Shown in pieces: positions 57,161 to 64,000 of a DNA stretch of 64,000 nt. A program made the translations under genes and the position numbers. The stretch is from assembly GCF_000283155.1 (NCBI RefSeq), contig NW_004454229.1, positions 5,503,457-5,567,456 of the forward strand. The letters are read 5' to 3'. Every line of letters starts with the position of its first letter. Within the stretch, counting starts at the first letter, position 1. The notes below the pieces were generated by a model, which saw nothing but the letters and a program-made list of their open reading frames with translations, ran no database searches and was not told the DNA's origin. The stretch is from Ceratotherium simum simum. Taxonomy: Eukaryota > Chordata > Mammalia > Perissodactyla > Rhinocerotidae.

Positions 57161-57179
57161 CTCATCATACCTCTAGCTT

Positions 57180-57400
57180 CCTTGAGTGCTGCATCCTCTC
57201 TCAGGCCTCCACGCTGTGCCCATACTATTTCCTCTGTCTAGAATGTCCTTCCCTCTGTCTCTAAAGTCACAGGCCAAATGCCCATCTTCCCTGAAGCTTT
57301 CCCCGACTACCCCAGACACAGCACCTCCCCCTTCTCCTCCCACTATGTCAGGCCCTTCTGCAGTCACCACCCGGGATTAACCCTAGTTCCCTTTTAAGTG
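57180..57400 (+). repeat. L2 LINE 3' fragment, plus orientation
   Basis: Shows CTAGAATGTCCTTCCCTCTG, CAGGCCAAATGCCCATCTTCC and CTGAAGCTTTCCCCGACTACC, in L2 order. Confidence 0.65.
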
Positions 57401-58584
57401 GCTCTGACAAGGAAATAAAAATCTATGAGACTAAAATTGTCTCATTTTGTTACCGTATCATTTGAGAACAGCTTGAGGGGTCATCCTCAACATTGTAGGG
57501 AACTGGGGGGCACCCCAAGGAGCAAAGAGTTGCCCCTCAGAGCAGCTACAACGAATGGACAGCAGGAAGCCCAGGAGATGCGTCTTGGGAGATTTGAGCC
57601 GCACAGATTAAGATGCTGCGGGCAGAGAAGATCACCAGTGTTGTCAAAAACTAGCCCGAATCACCAAGCGCAGGTGCAGCTGCCCCACTCCGCAGACGTG
57701 AGTTTATGGTCGAGCTGTTTCTCCCCACAGCAGCTCTGCGCAGGGTGTGCCAGGGTGGAGAGCAGCAGGGTCGATGTGTTGGCTAATGATAACTGATTCT
57801 CCAGGGCAGTAGAGAATCTGACTTGGCCCAGGGCGGTGGGTGCAGGAAGGTTTCCTGGAGGAGGGGTCATCTAGTGGATTCCTGAATAGGCCTAGAGTTA
57901 ACCCAGAGCACGGGGTGCTGGTGAGGGGGAGGCAAGAGGAGAGCCTGTTCTGGAAGAGGGGCCCAGGCTGGAGGTGCGAGCTGGATCTGAGACCCTGCAG
58001 TGGGCCCGTGGGCTGGGGCGGGCAGCGGGCCTGGGGCCTCAGCCTCCACCGCGTATCAGAGTGAGTTTAGGTTAAGCTGTCTGAGCTCCCAGCTGGTGTC
58101 TGGTGACTACAGCCCCCGGTTTGTTGGCTGCTTTCCAGAGACATACCAGAGGCCTTAACCTCCTCCCTGGCACGTCCCCCGGCTCGCTGCAGTCTGGGCC
58201 CTTCCGAGAAGGTTTTCTGTGGACAGATAGCCCATCTGGGTGTGGATTCCCGTGAGCCTTAGTCACGAGGGGCTGTCCTGACCCCGCCGAGGCCAGGTCT
58301 TCCCATGTTTGCCTGCACGATGGGGTGAAGCGGCTCTCCGGAGGCAGGCTCTCAGGTCGCCTTCCTTCTACCCTTCCAGCCCCTCCTGTCTGGATTTCTC
58401 ATCTGTAGTAAGTGGGCCTGAGCACCCAGGAAACCACTTAGCTGCTGTTAGTGGAGCACCCACTCTGCACCGGGCTCTGTCAAAGATCCACGTAGCAGAG
58501 GGAGCCAGGGAGTGACTCGGCCCTCACCACGCTCACTGAGTCAGTCAAGTGTCGGGGTACAGGGTAAGGGCCCAAGTTCTGGAT

Positions 58585-58785
58585 CTGTGCAGTCCAATAC
58601 AGGGGCACTAGTCACACTACTTAAATTGAAATGAATGAAAATTAAATAAAGTTTAAAATTTAGTTCTTTAGTTGCACTAGCCAGGTTTCAAGGGCTCAGT
58701 AGCCACATGTGGCTAGTGGCTACCATATTGAACAGCCCAGGTACAGAACATTTCCATGATCACAGAAAGTTCTGTTGGACTTTCT
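58585..58785 (+). repeat. Interspersed DNA-transposon-like fossil with 16-nt palindrome
   Basis: Contains TGTGCAGTCCAATACAGG, an AT-rich middle and TAGCCACATGTGGCTA (58,700-58,715, perfect palindrome) followed by GTGGCTACCATATTGAACAGC. This is a common mammalian repeat end that I associate with non-autonomous hAT elements; the exact family is uncertain. Confidence 0.6.
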
Positions 58786-60224
58786 AGAGTCACAGTGAGC
58801 TGGATTCAAATCTCAGATCCTTCCCTTGGAAGCTGTGTGACTTTGCCCAAATTGGTGAACCTCTCTGAGCCTTGTTTCTGCATCTGTAAAAACCAGTGTT
58901 CTATACATTGCATCACACTTCCACTCATTTGAATATAATAGTTGGAGCAAAGTATAGAGTTAAAACCCCAGCAAGTTCAAAGTAAGTTCTCAAGTTAGTT
59001 AGGACTCTTGTTAGCAAATAACAGGAAATTAAAACAAGCTGGCTTAGGTAAAGAGGGCATTTATAAGCAAGGCTGACTGCACAATTTGTGGGCCCAGTGC
59101 AAAATGAACATGTGGGGCTTTTTGTTCAAAAAGCAGGGAAAAAAGTGCATTGAAAGTACTAAAATACAGCTTTTTTCTTTCTTCCATACTTCCTTTTTCA
59201 ACTTATCCTGGGGTTTTTTATTTGCTATTTAATGTCATTCATAAGTAAATAAACATTAAAAATTTGTTATTAGCATGAATTTTCCCATTCATCTTTATAT
59301 TTCCAAAGCCAGTTTTAAATGCAGATAGAAGAGCATTTAACTTGCACGCAGAATCACCCAAATGACACAGTTTGTATTTAGTAGCTCATATATGTATGTG
59401 GATTTTGTTCTTAACTAGAACAGCAGAAGCGCTGCACAAAACTAATTCCACTGTCTTTATTTCACTTCTAGATACATATACATTCTACCAGTATGTTCTC
59501 CACATACTGGGAGTAAGGAAGGACTGAAAAGAAAAGGAGCTATGGATTTCCCTGACTTTCATTTTTCTTCTATATCATTTCCGGTATAAGGAGTTGGCTA
59601 ATACAGGGAAGTTAAGAAAGAATATAAGGTTCCTCAGTCATGTGTGTTTCTTAGAACACCATGGTCTCACTTCTGTGTTCGAAGCAAGTTCTGGTTCCAG
59701 GAAAGTGTGGTTTCTCTTGGCTGTCAGGACCTCTGCTTATTTGGTTGTAGACATAACACGCTCTCCTTGGACTTGCTTTGAGTCTTGCCCAACTCCCACG
59801 CATCGCTAGTTTACCAGAATTCTGAGCTCATGGGGCATGGCATGTACTGTATGCGAATGGAGTGGCAAGGAGCAGTGTGGACATTTACATTGTGTGTTTC
59901 TTCTCTGCTCACATGCATGTTCCATTGTCCTCTCAGACTTTGCTTATAAAACACAAGTTCAAAGATAAAATTATTAAGAATTTAGAGGTGGTGACAACAG
60001 AGCTTTAAACCAAGCATGGGACTCTTCTGATGCCCATGAAACCAGTCCTGTTTATAAGACTGGATGGGGAGGCTTTCACAGAACCCAAGGGCAGGAGTAG
60101 GACTGAGCTGCAAAGACCACCTGAGCGAGGTTCTCCATTGTGAACAGAATTCTCTCTCTCACCAGCTCTCCTTTCTGCATGCCTGATCCATTCTTCCATC
60201 TTCATTCACCATATGTTCACTAAG

Positions 60225-60465
60225 AGGTGGTGTAGGATAGTGATTAGGAGCACAGACTTGAACCAGATGATTGTCTGTGAATCTTGGCTCCTAGACCAAC
60301 TATCTGTGTGATTTTACACGAGTTACTCTGTGTCTTAGTTTTCCCAGGGAATTTTGGAATAATAATATGTTGTAGGGTTATCATGTGAATTAAATGAATT
60401 ACATGTGTGAAACACTTAGGACAGATGTCTGATTGTAGTAAGCACTATATACATGTTCCCATTAT
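60225..60465 (+). repeat. MIR SINE, plus orientation
   Basis: Starts GTGGTGTAGGATAGTGATTAGGAGCACAGACTTG and continues with CTATCTGTGTGATTTTACACG and GTAGTAAGCACTATATACATG. It is nearly full length. Confidence 0.85.
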
Positions 60466-61904
60466 TATCATTATTATGACATGCCAGGCATATTCTAGAG
60501 ATTCAGCAATAAATAGAAAGAGACAACAATCTCTCATAGAGCTTACATTTTGGTGGTATTTGTGTTACATTATTCTTTCTCTAATGGAGAAATGGAGCAT
60601 TTTTGCTATTGCTCCTGGTCCACACGAAGGAAACACTGCTACCAGCAGCTGTTTCACCCCAAGTCCAAAATTCCCAGGTAAGGTTCTGATTGGCCCAGCT
60701 TGGACCAATCATCTGTGACCAGTAGGAGCAGGGGGCAGGGTCACATTGTTTAAAATTGCTGCTTCTATGGTAACCCTGAGGCTGTGTGTGGTAGCAGTTA
60801 GAAAAGTGGATAAGCTGGGCAGACATGGCAAAATGTCTAGTACGTTACCCTAGTCACTCATCTCTTGGCAAGGCCTGCATACACCTTGGCTTTCTTTTCT
60901 TTCTTGTGTGAAATGTCTAACGTCTTAGCTCCTGTAAGCCTGCTCCAGAACTTAGGATCAGCTGCTCCAGGTTCCTCGTTGCTCTGCCTTCTCTGATGTC
61001 TACTTCTCCCCCTTAGGGCAGCAGCAGCTGAGGCCCCACCCACCGTGGGCACAGAAGAGCCTGCAGGCCACCGCCTGGGCCAGGTGATTGCCCACTCCTC
61101 AGCCCACTGCTTCGCGCTTGTTTGGGCCACACAGCCACCAAGTCAGGGAGCCAGGGTTCAAAACCCAGGCTTAAAGCCCACAGGGAGCCCTAGAGACATT
61201 CTGGTCCACTCTCTGAGGCCCTGAGAGGGAAGGAAGCCTAGGTCAGGCCACCTGGAAACCAGGTGCCAAGTCAGGGACAGAACTGGGGTCTTCCCCTCCC
61301 TACTCAGTCCTCCCTAAACCCAAAAACACTTTGTTGTTGTTTTGTAGCCTGTCTCCTTTATGGTGCAGAGTTTGCCTCTATCTCCTAACCTGCACAGCAG
61401 TAACCGTGTAGACCCTTTTCTAGAGCAACCTCCTCACACCCCCACCACTACCATCTCTTGCACAACCTGTGTCTAGGCTCTTGCTACCTGCTGCCTCTGG
61501 CTGCCAGACGCTCATTTCCTTTGGGAAGGTGCTGAGGTCAGTGGTCGTTGAATGAGGCAAGATGGGGGACACAAGACAGCTATCTGCAGAGCCATAGCGG
61601 CCAGTAACTGGGGAAAGACTGATCTTGGGCAGTTGGGACCACAGATGTTAGGGAATCAGATTAAGGAATTGAACAGGGAGTGGACTCAACCTTGGTTTCT
61701 GGAACAAGTCAGGATAAGAGTGAACCAAGGCACTGGAGGCTCTGGGCAGAGGGTGAACGAGTCAGGAGAAGGGCAAAGATTTAGGTTCTTGTTCCGATGC
61801 TGCAGAGTGCTCTCAGGGAAGTCATTTGATCCCCTGAGTCTTAGCTTTCTCAGCTCAGAGATGACTCCTTGCTTCTTGAAGCTACGATGAGGCTGAGAGA
61901 CAGG

Positions 61905-62150
61905 CAGGTACGGTAGTGGAGAGCGTGGGCTTTGGTGTCAGACAAACCTGGATTTAAATCCCTGTCCCACCACTAACTAGCCCGGTGACTATTAGGCATG
62001 TTGCCTCACTGCTCTGAATCTCTAGTTCCTTGCCTATGATGAGGATATTAATTATACCTAAATCATAGGGTTTGGGGAAGTTTAAATAGAATCTTACATG
62101 AAAAATAATTAGTACAGAGCTTGGCATGTACTAACCGCTCAACAAATGGT
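61905..62150 (+). repeat. MIR SINE, plus orientation
   Basis: Starts CAGGTACGGTAGTGGAGAGC, then CTTTGGTGTCAGACAAACCTGG, ATTTAAATCCCTGTCCCACC and ends GCATGTACTAACCGCTCAAC. It is nearly full length. Confidence 0.88.
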
Positions 62151-62674
62151 TGCAAGATATAGAGACCCCAATTCAGAAAGCTGAAGCAAAGAGAGCAATT
62201 TATTCAAAAGCTCTTGGACCCCCTCCTTCCCACCACATTACTGTTTCTAGTGCCTAACTCCTCAGCATGTTGGAATCTGACGACTGTAAATGTTTAAAGA
62301 TGGAATGGGCTACCTGTGGAGGCAATAAGCTCCTTGTGCCCAGGGAGAAACAAACAATAGCTAGACAATGTCTTGGGGGCCTGTAGCAGAATGGAGTCAA
62401 GCAACGGATGGGATGAGGGTGAGGGCAGGAAGGCGCTGGGCTCTCGGCCCTCAATGATCTTTTCCAGACCCTCTCTCTCACAGTGCCCACCCACCCCCAG
62501 ATCTAGGGATAGGGTGCTGACCACTGAAAACTTTCATCTGGGCAACACTAAGGAAAATCCTGCTGAGAACTGGCCACCAGGAAAGCCCACAATAAACTGG
62601 TCCCTCCACGTTATCAGGTATGCCTGTGTTTGGATGATTTCCCCTTCACAGAGTCGGGGAAGAAGAAATGGCGC

Positions 62675-62940
62675 TGGGGCTGGCCCGGTGGCATAGCAGT
62701 TAAGTGCGCGCGCTCCGCTGCAGTGGCCTGGGGTTCGCAGGTTCGGATCCCGGGCGCACACCGACACACTGCTTGTCAAGACATGCTGTGGCGGCGTCCC
62801 ATATAAAGTGGAAGAAGATGGACACAGATGTTAGCTCAGGGCCAATCTTCCTCAGCAAAACAGAGGAGGATTGGCAACAGAGGTTAGCTCAGGGCTAACC
62901 TTCCTCACAAAAAAACCCCAAAACAACAACAACAAAAAAC
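62675..62940 (+). mobile_element. ERE SINE (ERE2-like), plus orientation
   Basis: Shows TGGGGCTGGCCCGGTGGCAT, box B GGTTCGGATCC, GTGGAAGAAGATGGACACAG and two TTAGCTCAGGGC blocks, then an A/AAC-rich tail. A 12-nt duplication AAGAAATGG(C/T)GC with one mismatch flanks it (62,663-62,674; 62,941-62,952). Confidence 0.94.
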
Positions 62941-63650
62941 AAGAAATGGTGCAGACGCTGGCCAGTGGAATCCTTCACTCCGAGCCTGGCTAAAGTGGGA
63001 GCTGCAGTGATCATGAACACTCTCCAGGCCGGGAACGAACCTTCCCAGGGGCAGGAATGAGGAGCTCAGCGGAGGAGCTCACTGACCTCCCCTCCTGGGC
63101 CTTCTCACACACCCGGACCAGACACCAGAGCTGGGCACAACCACAGACCGGTCGTCTGATTGAGTGATGCTCCGCTCTGGGAGGAAGAGCAGGCCACACA
63201 ACCGCTAGAGGGGCCCGGCAGAGACTCAGGGAGGTTTTGCTTTAAAAAGCATACTCAATATCATCATTTTATTTTTGGAAAATAAACAGAAATCCCCTCT
63301 TCTTTTACTCCATGAACCACAGAGTGAAGCTCAACAAAACCATCTTGGCTAGAGGAGCTATTTCTGCTTTATACCACTAGCGAAGAAAATTCCCAATGTT
63401 GGGGAGAAGGGAATGTTCCTCCCTAAGGTCCACAACATAATCTCTGAGGAGTGTGAAGCTTTTCTGTTCCTCCAAAGAGAGTATATGTTCACAAGGGTCA
63501 AGTAACTCTGATCTAGAGCAAGCAATGTTTTACAGAGGAGGGAAGAGATGACAGCTAAGGAAAGGGATTTACCCAAGGTCAAAAGTGAACTGGCTCTGAG
63601 TTGTAATTAAATCTCATCTTTCTCATTGTTAAGTCCAGGGCTTGTTAATA

Positions 63651-63695
63651 CATAGATAGATAGATAGGTAGATAGATAGATTGATTGGTTGATGG
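63651..63695 (+). repeat. (TAGA)n microsatellite
   Basis: Imperfect tetranucleotide run of about ten ATAG/GATA/GATT units. Probably length-polymorphic. Confidence 0.85.
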
Positions 63696-64000
63696 TGAAT
63701 GTGGCACTTGAGGAAGACAATATGGGCAATGGTGCTAAGAATCTTGAGCCATTAGCTCAAGAGTCAAGAGGTCGAGGTCAAGGTCAGAGTGTAGCTCCTG
63801 TTGGGGTCAGTAAGGCTGGCTTGGCTCCCTGGCTCCTGACAGCATCCAAACTCTTAGGAGGGGATGTGTGTCAGGGCAATTTCGCTCTAGCAGAGGGCTG
63901 TTGTGCTTCCTTTGGCCCCAAGCTATGATCAGTAAAATCTAAGGATGCCACAATTAAGAGCATAGATCTTAACCATCTCATGTGCTGATTATTTAAAAGA

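Larger units (their letters stand above)
54841..64000. other. Region upstream of SLC1A7, no gene found
   Basis: MIRs (55,195-55,350; 55,710-55,900; 56,440-56,600; 58,790-58,910; 60,225-60,465; 61,905-62,150), an 11-copy minisatellite (56,850-57,160), an L2 3' fragment (57,180-57,400), a DNA-transposon-like fossil (58,585-58,785), one ERE and a TAGA microsatellite. The block 58,915-59,980 is AT-rich with no family I can name. I see no spliced coding exon or convincing protein. Confidence 0.55.

Noticed and set aside
56680..57264. Plus-strand open frame of 194 codons rich in Ser/Pro/Leu
   Set aside because: It is produced by the 27-29-nt minisatellite, which stays open in several frames; repeat artefact.
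60858..61130. Minus-strand 90-codon frame with a basic C-terminus, possible ribosomal-protein pseudogene
   Set aside because: I could not match it to any ribosomal or other protein; no poly(A) tail or duplication supports retroposition.

Overview
This is vertebrate nuclear DNA, not microbial: intron-interrupted genes with GT-AG splice sites, many old mammalian repeats (MIR, L2, L1, MLT1 LTRs) and at least seven tRNA-derived SINEs of the ERE (equine repetitive element) type. The EREs have target-site duplications and A-rich tails. ERE SINEs are typical of horses and related odd-toed ungulates, so the source is most likely Equus or another perissodactyl. The gene pair matches the PODN - SLC1A7 neighbourhood of human chromosome 1p32.

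Layout. (1) 1-5,445, plus strand: the 3' end of PODN (podocan, a small leucine-rich-repeat proteoglycan). The last two coding exons (695-843, 1773-1992) end in a Glu/Asp-rich tail with the stop at 1963-1965. A 2.5-kb intron inside the 3' UTR follows, then a final UTR exon (4519 to about 5,445). (2) About 5,446-6,935: short convergent intergenic region. (3) About 6,940-54,810 and upstream, minus strand: the complete SLC1A7 gene, encoding the retinal glutamate transporter EAAT5. I located all eleven coding exons. Their lengths sum to 1,683 nt, i.e. 560 residues plus stop, every split codon rejoins in frame, and the protein ends in the PDZ-ligand residues ETNV. (4) 54,841-64,000: the SLC1A7 upstream region, with candidate homeodomain sites, an 11-copy minisatellite and old repeats. 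I found no further gene there.

The two genes converge tail to tail. PODN encodes an extracellular matrix protein. SLC1A7 encodes a plasma-membrane Na+-coupled glutamate transporter with a large chloride conductance in photoreceptors and bipolar cells. Nothing in the sequence suggests a shared function. Most of the window is SLC1A7 intron, dominated by L2, MIR and L1 fragments with younger EREs inserted into them.

I see no new molecular system here. The most unusual item is an inverted duplication of about 185 nt in SLC1A7 intron 2 (34,799-34,984 and 37,703-37,885). It carries half an ERE plus that element's unique flanking DNA, so it cannot be two independent SINE insertions. Also worth checking are the minisatellite whose every unit carries a 5' splice-site word in the SLC1A7 sense, and the facing poly(A) signals with a 12-nt inverted repeat between PODN and SLC1A7.
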